NCBI RefSeq assembly: GCF_003590095.1
Contig: NC_039491.1
Coordinates: 11,594,001-11,658,000 of the forward strand
Reading direction: 5' to 3'
DNA: 64,000 nt
Origin: Trichoplusia ni
Lineage: Eukaryota; Arthropoda; Insecta; Lepidoptera; Noctuidae
Part shown: piece by piece, positions 38,062 through 50,215 of the stretch
Numbering within the stretch: position 1 is the stretch's first letter
Layout: every line of letters starts with the position of its first letter
Notes under the pieces: generated by a model
Seen by the model: the letters and a program-made list of their open reading frames with translations, nothing else
Databases searched by the model: none
Told to the model about the DNA's origin: nothing
Position numbers and translations under genes: made by a program

Positions 38062-38136
38062 AGCGACACGTCACGGTGCCGTGACGCGCGCGTGACGTTC
38101 CACACGTGTCACGCTCAAGTCGGTGACGCGTCACGG
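38062..38136. promoter_or_regulatory. Cluster of CGTCAC/GTGACG words
   Basis: In about 70 bp there are CGTCACGG-TG-CCGTGACG (38069-38086, a palindrome), GCGTGACG, an ACACGTGT word (38102-38109) followed by CACG, and the 12-bp perfect palindrome GTGACGCGTCAC (38123-38134). These are CRE-like half sites (TGACG) and an E-box-type CACGTG word. Repeated palindromic half sites at this density suggest a bZIP or bHLH binding cluster, by inference only. Confidence 0.4.
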
Positions 38137-38514
38137 AGGGCGGGCTCGCTCTCATGTGATTGTCACCATATATATAACATAAAACGGCAATCGTATTTTT
38201 GTTGCGATTTTATGTTGTTTTGAATAAAGATTTGGATGTAAAATTGTGTGCGAGTTTACGAGAGCGCTCGTAAATACGGAACATAAACATCGGCGAGGAG
38301 GCCTCCGTCGTCGGCACCCAGCGTCACGCGCACCGCACTCACTGTATACACTTACGCTATGTTTAAGATGACATGTTTTGTCAGAGGCACGATAAGGAAG
38401 TCATAACTATTAAAGCATCCCTCCGAACCCCGTGAGGTAATCAATGCAAGGTAGCAAGCATATTAAAAAAAACGACTTCCGCATTACTGAACTTAAGCCC
38501 TGAGTCAAGAGGTT

Positions 38515-38593
38515 TCACAATCATTCAAGTCACATGCTTGTCCTACGTGGAAATCGAACCTGCGACACGTCGCGCTCAGTGGGCTAACATTCG
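38515..38593 (-). mobile_element. tRNA-like SINE fragment, minus orientation
   Basis: On the minus strand, GTGTCGCAGGTTCGATTTCC contains a clear RNA polymerase III B box (GGTTCGA). It is followed by ACGTAGGACAAGCATGTGAC, which parallels the layout of the SINE at 14932-15163. The A-box side is degenerate. It is a truncated relic. Confidence 0.55.
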
Positions 38594-40358
38594 ATTCTAT
38601 ATGAAAAATAATAAAATAAGCGAATGCTAATTTCCGTTTTATATAAAAAAAATAAGCTTTAATATAACCTTTAATCGTATATATTTTTCCGTTTTAACTA
38701 TTACATTTTTAGTTTTTATTTCAACGCTACTATAACAGTAGATAGTAATACATTCTTGGAAAACTAAACAAGTAGCATAAATAAACGCTACGTTAGGCTA
38801 CATATAGCGTGAATAGTAAAGTACTCGTACATTGCGTACACGTGCACACGCTCTTGAGAAGAGCCAATTACTATGGAAAAAAATCGCTTTATAAGATTAA
38901 ATTAAACTTTAAATTTTTTATAGACAAGGTCAAGTTCAAAGTTTTGTTATCACAGAAGCGCTTGTGAGTGACTCGCACCGGGACCACGCTGCTGCGGGAC
39001 GTCCGCGCGCTGGTCATGAGTGCGGGGGAGAGCGGGGTAGGGGGAGCGCGCAAGTAACAGGTGCGGGCGCAGGCGGCGGGACCAGAGGTGCACACTAATT
39101 ACGAAAACATGTGGTAATAGTAGCCGACGGATGATAAACTTTCTTTACGATTAGAAAACATCTGATGTAGACAAGAAGTGAGAAAATGTGTGTCTGCAAC
39201 CGCGGAGAGTGCTCGGTGTAAGAGCTGCACCTACTCGTGTGTATCGCACTTAAAGCCAGTTCCATCTCATGTGGAATGCTGGATTTACCTTCTTATTGCA
39301 TGTATATACCAATTAGTTAAATTTGCAGTCAGCTAGACACTACGCGTCTGTATCATAAAAAAAGTAGTCATCGACTTAACAAGACACAAAATTGATAATG
39401 TTAAGTCAGTGAACCACCTTCAATATCATTATGCTTCACAGACATAAAATAAGTATTGTGGACATGACAATGTAAGGTAATGACAATAATGTAGTCTGAT
39501 GACGTGAGCGTCTACAAGAACACGCCAAGTATTTGTTTAGTTAGGAAACTTGTGTAATTTATGCGAATACCTCACTCAGACTCGCGGAAAAATTTAAGAG
39601 CCTTGCGAAATTAATTTCACAATACACTACACAATCTAGAAACAGGATTTTATTTATTACGTAAAAGATGTTCATTTACTTAACCATTTGATTTGCATTA
39701 CAATGTAAGGAAGCCTCTCTTTTCGTGATGTTAAAATTATATGTATTTTGAAAAGTACCGGTAGGTGGTCTACAATGCAGTATTTTAAATGTTATTTAAT
39801 TCAAGGATCAGACATCTCCCGAGATGTAAAATCTTAGACATGTATATGTAAATAAAAATTTCCTCAGGGGTGAAATGTGTGAAATATTGTGATGCGGAAA
39901 ATGGGTAGTGCAAAGCGGCTTAGAGCTCAGGCCGAGGGCGCGGCGGGCGAGGGGAGGCGCGGGGGAGGGGGCGCGGCGCGGAGGAGGGGGGGGCGACATG
40001 TCGCAGTCGCACGCGACACGCCTGTCGCGGATTTCCACGGAATTTCCGTACAATGCGCGTCGCATGTCGGGATGAGCCGCGCTGTCAGCTATCACACTAC
40101 GATAATGTAGATTCTCCGTTTATATCTTTAAACGAAATGCATTTAATTTCACCCGACTCACTCGCAATAAAGTCACATGAATTCCGGCTTAAATTTAATT
40201 CTAAATTCCGCAAGGTGCTTTCAAGCGACATTCTTTGGATGCTCATTTTATTATCAAATCATACGTCAGAATCTTCGAAGTGACGTTATATTAGGAACAA
40301 GACTTAGGCAACTGCCATCATGTCCAGGATTTGAGGACCTATTTAACTTAGTATATCT
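38594..40358. other. Anonymous stretch with G-rich islands
   Basis: GC-rich patches at 38985-39080 and 39925-39995 carry overlapping open frames on both strands. I see no recognisable gene. Confidence 0.5.
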
Positions 40359-40368
40359 CCCCCCCCCC
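40359..40368 (+). repeat. C10 homopolymer
   Basis: Ten C residues. Confidence 0.9.
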
Positions 40369-41990
40369 TCGTCACCCACGACCTGTTGCAGCGGATCCGC
40401 GAGGACCCTCCACCCTCTGCGTCCGCCCGCGCTACACTACACGGAGCGGAACACTGCTTGCAATCATTTTGAGTCCTTTTGTTGTTTGACCTGCGAGGGT
40501 ACCACGGGTTATCACAGCTAGGACTGTTTATGACCGTGAAGACTCCGTATCATCCTGCATCCATCTTATCATCCAACACCAAATAATACTACGTCATTAA
40601 TCAGACACTACAACCCAAACGCTCTATCACCAGACGTCGCCGCCGTTTTGACCTCCTGCTGTCATCACAATCACTTAAGTAATGACAATTCGAATATGAA
40701 ATATTAATGTTAAAATAACTCTTCGAATAGTTTCTCTTCACAAAGGATCCTCTACTTTAGGACGTCTACCTACTCACTACGAAACGTTCAAGCAGAAAGT
40801 AATGTAAAGGAGAATGTATTCTTAAATATGACATATGGAAGACAAATATCATGAGTACAGTCTTAGGTATAAGCACACGTCGAATTCAACATATCTGCGT
40901 AACATTTGGACTGAAATTTTGATGTAACAATTTACGTCACATCTCAAGTGAGTCAACGAAATAACTCTCATTCCGAACAGAAGAGCTATTTAATTCTCTG
41001 AAACAGCGGAATACCTCTCGTGTGTACCGCCTGCCTGCAGGCGGGGCGCGGGAGGAGGGCTCATTGACATTATTGAAAGGAAGGCATTAGAAACAATGTG
41101 GGTGCAGATCAGGAGCTGGTCGCGCTCGTTATAGCGGCTCCCGAGGGAAATTAGACGTCGCAAGCCGAGCCACTCGCACTGCTCCGTGTACTGATCGCGG
41201 TGGTCGTGTCAAGCGGGCCGCGCCCCGCGCCCGAGCGCCGCTAAACCGCCGACAACCGAACGTAAGCCGCTTAAAAGACCTTCCAATTTCTTGCAGAAAA
41301 TTATAAATCACTTCGAAAGTAATTGTTGTTAGCGCGGCGGTGCGGCGGCGGAGGTTTTACGATCCACGAATTTTACAACTATTTGGTTAAACTAATGTTC
41401 TTTCCGGCAAGTGAGGGCACGGCGGAGGTACGGACGGGGATGCCTCAACTCGATGAGATAGATGGGTTCATTTGGGCTTTTGGAGTAGCGCACACTGATG
41501 AAGACTAATGATGACGACGTTTATGATTGATGACAACTCTACTTACGTATATTGTCGGTGGAGTTAGGAATGTGATCCAAATTAATGTAAGACGCGCTAT
41601 ACTGATTATACGAGGGGTTGTTAAGGTGGAGATGCAACTAGTCCCTATAGGTACAAGTTAAATAAAGTCATTTAACAAAACTTTACGAGGTTCTAATACG
41701 TAATGTAAAAAAATATTTAACTAGATCTTTGAATAACTACATCTTGAGCACTATTTTACTGAACTAGTTAATTCTAAGACATAATAATAAAAAAAGTCGA
41801 AATAATGATAAAAATAGCCTTAGTAAGGCTATTGTTACTCTATATTCGGCGGTGCTCGTATCTAACACGTATAATGTCCTCAGCAAAGCCTAACCCTCGG
41901 CTGACACAAAGTTGTTATTTGTTTAAATACGTAGCGTTTAACCCTGCTCCCGCCGCCGCCCCTGAGCACTTATAAAATGTAAAAGTGACG
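40369..41990. other. Anonymous stretch
   Basis: I see no gene or repeat family. GC-rich patches are at 41035-41060 and 41200-41250. Confidence 0.5.
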
Positions 41991-42003
41991 CCCCCCCCCC
42001 CCC
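41991..42003 (+). repeat. C13 homopolymer
   Basis: Thirteen C residues in a patch of otherwise AT-rich DNA. Confidence 0.95.
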
Positions 42004-42170
42004 ACGGCGCCGCGCCACCGGCCGAACCAGATTTGTTCAGTAAGATTGTTACAATTTTAATTATTTCTTATTGTGTTTAGGATGGCACTAAACTTGTCAC
42101 AAACACAATCCTGGCTCTGCTTATAAAGATTGTGTTTAACGAGCCTTAAAAGTCTTCGCTGTGACTTTTC

Positions 42171-42290
42171 TAGGGTTTCACACCCAAAAGGGTAAAACTG
42201 GAGCCCTATCACTAAAGCTCTGGTGTCTTTTCGTGTTTCTGTCTGTCATCCGGCTGTGTCTCAAATACCACGAGAGCTGGTTCTATTGGC
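42171..42290 (+). repeat. Fragment of lepidopteran GGTTCCGT-type repeat
   Basis: TAGGGTTTCACACCCAAAAG, GGTAAAACTGG..CCCTATCACTAA, TCTGTCATCCGGCTGTGTCT and CGAGAGCTGG follow the order of the internal segment of the repeat family that is also seen at 4955-5015 (minus) and 58245-58425 (plus). Confidence 0.6.
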
Positions 42291-43641
42291 ACTTTAACAA
42301 AATGATGTCACTAAAAGTAAAGACTAAGTTTAAGTAACCGGTTGTAAATTTTGCAAATAAATATTGAACCCCCATAATCATTTGCCAAAACCGGTTAGTC
42401 ATGCAGTGAGATCACTAAACCCGTTTTTAAGTCACTATAACTAAACAGAAAATGTTAATTTAACTTAAAATATACATTTTCTGTTTTAGGTGTTTTTATG
42501 CTTAAGCCAAACTAGTCTACCGTCTATGCGTGAGAACAATTGGTTTACTCATTTTAATTGGCATTACTTGACAATTTTTTTTGTAGATTTAAGTAGTGCA
42601 TAATATATTATTTTGTGTCATGTTGAAATCATCTGGTAATCATAAAACTACAAAAATGTGTAGAGTACACTTAGTAACATGAAGGAGCTCGCAGCACTCT
42701 ATCAAGTTCTGTACAACATCTAAAGTTGTTAGAGAACATTCTGTATTCGAGGGTAATGGCTGCAGTCACGTGCTCGGGAAGTTAGCTCCTCAGTGACAGC
42801 CACAAGTATCCCGCGCCACGCCGACACGCGCAGCGCTCTCACTGAACAGCTCCCACTGTTACAGCTGGAACTCAAAGTCAATACATTGAAGCTCATAAAG
42901 ATATTTTAAAAACAATGTCTAGATGTAAATCATGAATCATTACACATCGCAGTAAGCTAAGCCTAGATTACGAATAGTAAAGTTTGCTACTTTTGGAAAC
43001 CCTGAGTAAAAGCACTTGGAACAATGTCGCAAAACAGATCTCGTTCGGTGGAAACTCGAAACTCTTATTTATTTCCTGGAACAATATCAGCGATAAACAC
43101 AAAGGAACGTTCGCGTCACAAACACAACATCGCGGCGCACAATACATGACGAACGTAGATATTACCGCGCGGTGATACAACAACTTTGTGCGGAACTCGC
43201 GCACTTGTAAACAGACGAATAAAGTGTGTCGCGCCGCGGATGTGTGCTCTGACTGGAGGCAATACAAACTCCCGCAGTTAGCTGGAGTAACGCAATATAA
43301 ACCAGCGCCCAAGTGCGCGGCGCGAGATAACCTCCGCAACTTGTATGACTGTCTCAACACGCTTTGGCTGGTTAACGATATTGATGAAATGATTCTGGAG
43401 TGTTCAGCTAGTGTTGATACCAGCTACCACTATAAACGACTTCTATTGATACGAACACAAATAAATTCAATTTACAAACAGGTAAGGTAAAATTTATAAC
43501 GTTCACTTATTCAGTAGATGAATGAATTACATTATAACAGTTAGTTGGATGCTACAAGGTATGGAAGTAGCATCGAACCAACTGGATATTGCTACTGAGA
43601 CACGGGCGCCCTGGGCTGGCTGCGTGGTATCTGCGGAGCAA
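42291..43641. other. Anonymous stretch
   Basis: No gene is recognised. Open frames near 42968-43490 overlap on both strands and show no domain. Confidence 0.5.
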
Positions 43642-43674
43642 CTGCGTGGCGGCTGCGTGGCGGCTGCGTGGCGG
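43642..43674 (+). repeat. Three perfect 11-bp tandem copies
   Basis: CTGCGTGGCGG is repeated exactly three times, at 43642-43652, 43653-43663 and 43664-43674. Confidence 0.95.
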
Positions 43675-44039
43675 CAGCGGCCCGCCCGCATAGCTGCATG
43701 CACCACACTTTGCAATTCTAAATACTAACTGTAACTTGTTTAATTAAAACTTTATACTTCCAATTTATGTTCATACTTTTCTATAAACTTCAGAAAATTA
43801 TGACCTCAATGTACAAACATTCTAAACAAGAAAGAATCTTATAAAAAAAAAGTATGTTTAAAATCGTTATGTTTAATTAAGTAGAGTAATCTTAAAGGAC
43901 TTTAATTATATAAATGGATATAACAACAAAAAGTTAAGAAGCTTTACTACAGAACATTTAAAAATGAAGATCAAAACGTCGAACAACAGATTTTGCAATA
44001 TTATAAAAATAAAAACACAAAGAACGATCTCGCACTTTT

Positions 44040-44135
44040 ATAAGATAGGATCTTTGCTACGGTTCGTAGCACACCGTAAACCGCCTGAGTGACCTCGTAG
44101 CGGCCCGTAGCGGCGTAGCGGTCAACGTAGACAAA
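44040..44135. repeat. GTAGC-rich cluster, copy 2
   Basis: The cluster includes GCTACGGTTCGTAGCAC, CTCGTAGCGGCCCGTAGCGG, CGTAGCGGTC and AACGTAGAC. It shares the CGTAGC word with the clusters near 9.8 and 53.5 kb. Confidence 0.55.
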
Positions 44136-45329
44136 TGCTACAGATGTGGCTCCGTACACAATAAGACTTCCAATTCTACAGTGCAGTTGCCGAGACAGTA
44201 TTATTTGTAGCAAAAACTACTAGCAGCATATTGTTTGTTTAAGATGTCGAATAACTGGCATAGAATATCTGTCTACGAAAAGTTGACAAAGGTGCTTAGG
44301 CATATTAACATAGCAAGATTGTTAGTGCAGGTAATGGTATTTAATGGCCGGCACGTCTGTGTAGGACAAGCGAGTGCGGTCCGGGCTGGCGGGCCGGCCC
44401 CGACGCCCCTTACATTTGATTTAACATTTGTTTTTTTCATTGAACTGGTCACATAAAATTCATTTGTGCAGCCTTTCCAAACAATGACAAATCACCAAAG
44501 AAGTTTTAAAATCATAACATAAACCCTTTTTAAGTAAATAGTTCCAAAAGGAAGCGTTCGTAGCAAAATTCATTCATGTCATAGAAGACATACACACGTC
44601 AGAGTGTAGACCGGTAACATCTTATCATACGCTATGTCTCACGTTGTTGTATTCACGTCACGCCGACCAGAGAGATCATGCGCCTCTTGAACCACAATGT
44701 ACTAAACGCCACATTCACAGCTCCCGTTTGACCAAATCGTGCGATCCAATATAAAAGTTATTTTTGGGCAAAACCAAGGTTTGAACTGTTTTGAGCGGGA
44801 ATCGATAGCCGGCGGCTGGCGCGGGTGCGGGCGGTGCTAAAATAAACCTAAAGCAACATGTAATAACAGCGTCACAAACGCCAAGCACCGCGTTATCTGG
44901 TAATGCCTGGTGAGGAGCGGAGCTGTGACGTCACACACCACCATGCAACACAATTTACTGCGGCGTGAAATTAGTTTCCTGGAAACAGGCGAAACACAAA
45001 CGGCCTCTGTAATATACACTAAATTGTAATTATTTTACGAAATAGACATAGTTGTATGAGACGCGAAAATATACAAACTGGAAGAGAGTTGATGGTGCAT
45101 GCTTTTGAAAATATACAATCTAAATTTGTTATTTAATGTTGCGACGCTCTAGCGACGACGCTTACTATCTGAAATCTGATTCCTAGCCCATATTTATTTA
45201 TGTAATTATACATACATATTAGTCAAGTAATAATATGAACCTACAGTTGTACGAGAGACTTATTGTGCGCGCCGCGCGCCGCCGGCATCTGTCGGTGACG
45301 GCGCGTGACATCAGGGGCATCGCGAGTGA
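44136..45329. other. Anonymous stretch
   Basis: I see no gene. Small GC-rich patches occur at 44380-44410 and 44800-44835. Confidence 0.5.
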
Positions 45330-45340
45330 CCCCCCCCCCC
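45330..45340 (+). repeat. C11 homopolymer
   Basis: Eleven C residues, followed by further C-rich sequence. Confidence 0.9.
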
Positions 45341-46524
45341 TTCCCCACCCCTCCCCTCGTCCCACTGACCACTCTAATGACCGACCGTAAATACTTTGAT
45401 TATGAAACAAGAATTCTTTGTTTCCGACAGACTCGATGTCATGTTTTTTGCAATTTGAATTTTTTCCCATGATTTCTAAAGCATTTCAATTTGATAAGTT
45501 ATTGTAAGTATATACAGGGAGATAGTTTTATCCTTAATATTTTTCTAAGATAGTAAAATACATTAAACTCGTGATAAGGTATAATCCCGGGCAACATCTA
45601 CCCGCGCATGTGACCTTCACTGTAATATGAAAGTAACCCGCGCTTCCCGGAGCGGACCTTGCATTATGAAAAAACAGTCACAGGTTGTCCCCGAGAGGTG
45701 GGACCGTTCCGGCGGCGCTATATGGTCTGGAAAATTAAACTGGCGGAAGGAGCCGCCCGCGCGACTTGCGGCCGAACGAGCGCGCGCCACCCGCGACACT
45801 CCGCGACACTCGTACTATTGCAGAGCGCCGCTTTGTTACCGACGCGGCGACACATTCAAAGCAAACATTTGTATTGCTGTTCGCTAAGCTGTCACCTCCC
45901 GCGACGACTAATACCTCCTTGATTCCATGATCCTTGCCAACACCTCAAAGCGACCCACTGAAGTAAGTAAACTAGCTTGTCTTCAGATACTTTCACACTA
46001 ATGGATATAAATCGTACATCTGTATAGGTATTATATTCGTTTTCCTGTCTGTTTTGCAAAGTTAAGCACCTACTTATTAAAGATTGCATCTTAGAAGATA
46101 AAATGACGTTTTTTCGTCAAACATTTAGTTTTTCTGAAGGGATAAATAGGTAGGTAAGAAGGTAACACGTGAAGCCTTTGCCGCAATCTTGCAAATAATA
46201 ATGACGCATAACACATAGGAAAGTAATACATAAATTGGGTGTCGGGCCCCGTCCGCGCGCACGGAAGCAATCGAAACGATATCAGACGTCACATCGTATA
46301 TGTCACGAGTCCGCGTCGACCCTCGTACACCCGCCACGCCATGCCACGCCGAGTGGCAAGAGTTAGGCGGCACTCGCAGAGGCAGTAGTCACAGAACAAA
46401 ACGGTAACACAAACTGTAGACACTTAGACAAAATGTAACGTTTTGAGTAGGTGCCAATGCCGTAATTGAATATTAGTACCTATGTTAATAAAACAGTAAA
46501 GTAGAACAGACCAACAAACATATC
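45341..46524. other. GC-rich patch with possible first coding exon
   Basis: A GC-rich block spans 45640-45860. Downstream, an ATG at about 45928 opens MILANTSKRPTE before ACTGAA|GTAAGTAA. This could be a short first coding exon, but the peptide is not recognised and the donor lacks a -1 G. The rest is unremarkable. Confidence 0.25.
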
Positions 46525-46700
46525 TGTACTAATCTTACAAAGCTGAAGATTTCGTTTGTTTGTTCGTGTACTGGAACGCGCTAATCTCAGGATCTGCTGG
46601 TCAGATTGGTAAAATATTTCGGTTTTAGATAGTTGCTTTATTAAAGATTATATGGTATTTATTATATGGTATTCATTATCACGCTAACGTCAAAAGGAGC
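46525..46700 (+). repeat. RTE-like tail repeat, truncated copy
   Basis: TGTACTAATCTTACAAAGCT, GAAGATTTCGTTTGTTTGTT, GAACGCGCTAATCTCAGGAT and TTTCGGTTTTAGATAG match the 5' part of the repeat that is more complete at 46884-47105. The 3' part is lost. I associate the family with lepidopteran RTE-type elements or their SINEs. Confidence 0.6.
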
Positions 46701-46883
46701 CGAGAGCCGGCGAGAAAGTATCACTTATGTGCGTGCTTGTCAACAATTAAAGTTATGTAAACATCATGCATGACGGAAGTGATCATCTTAAAAAGTTCAA
46801 TAAATTTCACTTAACATTAGTTTTCAACTACTATTTCACGATAAATCTGAATCTATTTAACCGATATGTGACAATCCTGCCTC

Positions 46884-47105
46884 ATCTATACTAATATATA
46901 AAGCTGAAGGGTTTGTTTGTTTGATTGAACGCGCTAATCTCAGGAACTATTGGTCCAAATTGAAAAAATATTTTGGTGTTGAATAGACCATTCATCGAGA
47001 AAGGTTATAGGTTATATACCATCACGCTGCGACTAATAGGAGCGAAGATACAATCATAGCTTATATCTTCTAACCACGCGGATGAAGTCGCGGGCAACAG
47101 CTAGT
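46884..47105 (+). repeat. RTE-like tail repeat, near-complete copy
   Basis: It runs from TCTATACTAATATATAAAGC, through GAACGCGCTAATCTCAGGAA, ATCGAGAAAGGTTATAGG and ATCACGCTGCGACTAATAGG, to GAAGTCGCGGGCAACAGCTAGT. The CAGCTAGT end is diagnostic of this family in my memory. Confidence 0.7.
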
Positions 47106-47144
47106 ATCTTTATAACCACGCGGGAGAAGTCAGCGACAGCTAGT
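47106..47144 (+). repeat. Extra 3' tail of the same repeat
   Basis: ATCTTTATAACCACGCGGGA, GAAGTCAGCGACAGCTAGT repeats the last ~40 bases of the preceding copy. This makes a tandem tail duplication. Confidence 0.7.
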
Positions 47145-48472
47145 TATATTACGGAACCAGGTGTTTATAACAGTTAGTTTACAAAGTTATTTCTCTCAGT
47201 AATAAACACTAACATTAGGAGTATCAGCCGCGACCTGCTCGCGACTGTCACACAATAATCATAAATAATATCTAATAGCTCCGGCAAAGCCGCGGGCAAA
47301 ATATAGTTAATACTAAATTACTTCGCTTCAGGATGAACATGCCTTCTGTTTTCTACTTTAAAATAATTGAATCAAGTAATTAAATAAATTAACCGACCGA
47401 CCAACAATATTTAAAATGAGTACTTTCTTGGGAATTGTATAATAGAGTCTCGAAATTCTGCCCAGGGACTTATATCTGCGGCCTTCGCGGTGTTCCGGCG
47501 CCAGAATCAAAAGAGTGAGGGTCACTCACAGGCAAACCATCAGTACATACTAGTGTCGCGATTTGATATAAGCTTCTTTTAAAATTTTATACCGCATTAG
47601 GGAATTTAATCACAATCACAAAAATACTTGTATGTTTGTATGCATTGTACATATCTCATATACCTAAACATTCTTGGCGTCGCGTTGCTCCCGCAAGATG
47701 CGCACTCCCGTTACAGATTAGCCGATTGAAGTCGAATGGTAATACTCATTAATATAATCTAATAACGACTCCATTGAAACCGAGACAGCCGTTTCCCTTA
47801 TAGTTTACTGAAATGTCGTACTAGTGCTTGAGTTTATTATTTACAGGCAATGAGTAACATGCTCGTCTCTGGAGCAGTTTGCTGGCGCTCACCTTAGTAT
47901 TTAATTAAATTTACTGTATTTACTCATATAGCATGCATTAAAGATATGTTTATGTGAAACATGTAGCTAAGATATTACAAGAAAGAGTAGTTTAGTAGTA
48001 GTTAGTGGTCTCTGTGTAACTGACTTTTCAGGGCCTGCCGTACTATTAAAATACACTTTTCCAATAAACTTGTGCGTTACAAAGCTACACACGAGTTTCG
48101 TCTAACACGGCATCTTCATGAAAACGAGCAGATTAACACTAGTAACCTGGTTTACCGCGTGTCGCCGCACGTCGCCGCACCGCGCCGCCTCGCACTGAGT
48201 CAGCCGACAAAAAGGCAGCGGACGGACTAACAAAGGATAAAGTCTAACGATCGCACGTTATCCGCCACATCGAGTGCACCAGCACACGCGCACACCTGTG
48301 CGTACGTGTGTGAGCATGTGTTAGTGCGTCCAGTACTCTCGGATGCACTGCACACTGCCAATCGTGTCGCGTCAGTCCGATTTGGATCCGCTTACAGAAC
48401 GTGTTTGTAATCACTGACTTATCAGACTAAAATGTGGTAAAAAGTATTTTTAACGTGTACAAAATGAGTCCT
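47145..48472. other. Anonymous stretch
   Basis: I see no gene or clear repeat. A GC-rich patch lies at 48155-48195. Confidence 0.5.
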
Positions 48473-49945
48473 GTACCTCTACCATGAGTTGCTATCGAAA
48501 ACGTCAATGACTTTACTACAGTCGATAGCGTATAAACGCGGATCGAATAGTTTTCGATTGGACTCATACCATGAGTTTAAAAAACCTTGACGCGCTCGCT
48601 ATCGAGAGCTCGATTGTTATTGTAGTATTCGTGTTGTCATGCTTGTCATGTTGTCGAACGTGCCTAACTTCACGCCTAATGTAGTTGTTTCTTTCTAACA
48701 TTGCTTAAAAGACAGAGTAAGATATATATTCCCGAAAAGCTTTAAATCTACATTAATAATTTCATGCAGGACTACGGTAAACTCGATCGAAACCTTATAT
48801 GAATAACAAAACATAAAAAAATATTGATTTTGAGTCGACAACATATATCCGCAGATTTCGGATTATGGAGAATTTCGTTAAATTCCGATGGCAAAAAACA
48901 AACCGCTCAAGTCGCCATCTTTGCCGTTGAAGTTTCGCAGTGTTTTTTTTTTAATTATGCGGTTGATGTAGATATACGAACTCTTTTGATATCACAAATA
49001 GATAGACACTTTTCTTCTTGCTCTTTTGGGTTTTAGTAATTTTTCATTATTAAATTGAAAGCGGTGTCGTGGGTACCTAGGAATGGTTATGTGGCGCAAC
49101 TTTGGGGAGTACCTATGTCTTCCGATTGATCGCGATAGTTTTGTAGAATTGTTTCATATACCGATAAACTGTGCATTTATTGAAACTAATATTATAAATG
49201 CGAAAATTTATCTGTCTGTCTGTCTCGCTTTCACGTCAATCCTACTGAACCGATTGTATTGAATTTGACAGATAGCCTGATGGAAACGGAGACCACCGAA
49301 CGCTATAAACTGAAGTCCACGTGGACGGAGTCCTGGGCTACAGCTAGTGTTTGAATAATCCTAATACTTTTTAAACTTCATAGAGCGTAAAATATTCAGT
49401 ATATTTTAATATAATTTAATATTACTTAATGAACTATTGGTTGGGATGGAGCCCTCTGTGAACGCTGACTTATTTCCAGCGTTTCCTTAATAATGAATTT
49501 ATGTATGTTTCATTGTAAAAAAGTGACAGCGTGTATTCAATGTAAATTGACTTTTAACTAGTGCTACTTGATTTTAAATACTCTCTTGCCGACATGATTC
49601 TCACAAGAAATACTCAAAACTAAACAATTACTATAAACCGAATACCGTTTCACACCTTGTTTAGCAAGTGAGTTACTTAACTACAATCGTAATGGTATTT
49701 GTCGATACCATCTGTCAAATTTGTGACTCATGGTACCGTTTTCTTAGAGAAACCACCGCAAAACGTTACGCGTTCGCTACTCGCTGTCGAAGACGTTTTG
49801 AATGTTTCGATAGGTTTTATTTGTCAACTCATACTACCGATTTTAGTTTTTCAAGTGACCGCTAGGGGCGCTGTACATTTTGTCATAGATATTTTTTACG
49901 CAGACGCTAGCGAGCTCCGTCACTAAAAACTCATGGTAGAGGTAC
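48473..49945. mobile_element. Possible non-autonomous element bounded by 18-bp inverted repeats
   Basis: GTACCTCTACCATGAGTT at 48473-48490 and AACTCATGGTAGAGGTAC at 49928-49945 are perfect reverse complements 1.47 kb apart. Subterminal copies of the CCATGAGT word recur inside, at about 48568 (plus) and 49727 (as ACTCATGG). Words such as CGCTCGCTATCGAGAGCTCG and GACGCTAGCGAGCTCCGTCA sit near the two ends. No transposase frame is visible. No clear target-site duplication is apparent, so two opposite-orientation copies of one repeat is an alternative. Confidence 0.45.
49185..49348 (+). repeat. Nested RTE-like tail repeat
   Basis: ACTAATATTATAAATGCGAA, a (TGTC)n run, CTGAACCGATTGTATTGAAT, ATAGCCTGATGGAAACGGAG, then GGGCTACAGCTAGT. 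It belongs to a CAGCTAGT-ending family like those at 46.5-47.1 kb and lies inside the 48473-49945 interval, so it inserted later. Confidence 0.65.
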
Positions 49946-50205
49946 TGGAGATAACAGCTTTAAATCGAGCATATAACGAGAAAATTTACATCAGCAACAC
50001 CTTTCTGGACCCGAACGTAAAAGTGTTATAAGGAATTATATAGTTTAATCAGCGAGAAGCGCGCAGGTTTTGTTCATGTTGATAGATCGCTATAAGTTCA
50101 ACTTATAATAGCTATTAGAAAACTTTGTGATAAAAAGCAAAAATTACGTTGAATGACCTTAATTGCAGCGGGACATGCGGGTGGAGCAGCGGAGGTGAGG
50201 TGCGC
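49946..50205. other. Anonymous stretch
   Basis: Nothing recognised. Confidence 0.5.
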
Positions 50206-50215
50206 GGGGGGGGGG
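50206..50215 (+). repeat. G10 homopolymer
   Basis: Ten G residues. It is the only G run of this size on the plus strand here. Confidence 0.9.

Noticed and set aside
45627..45922. Overlapping plus open frames in the GC block as coding
   Set aside because: Two plus frames and one minus frame are open over the same GC-rich bases, which is a composition effect.
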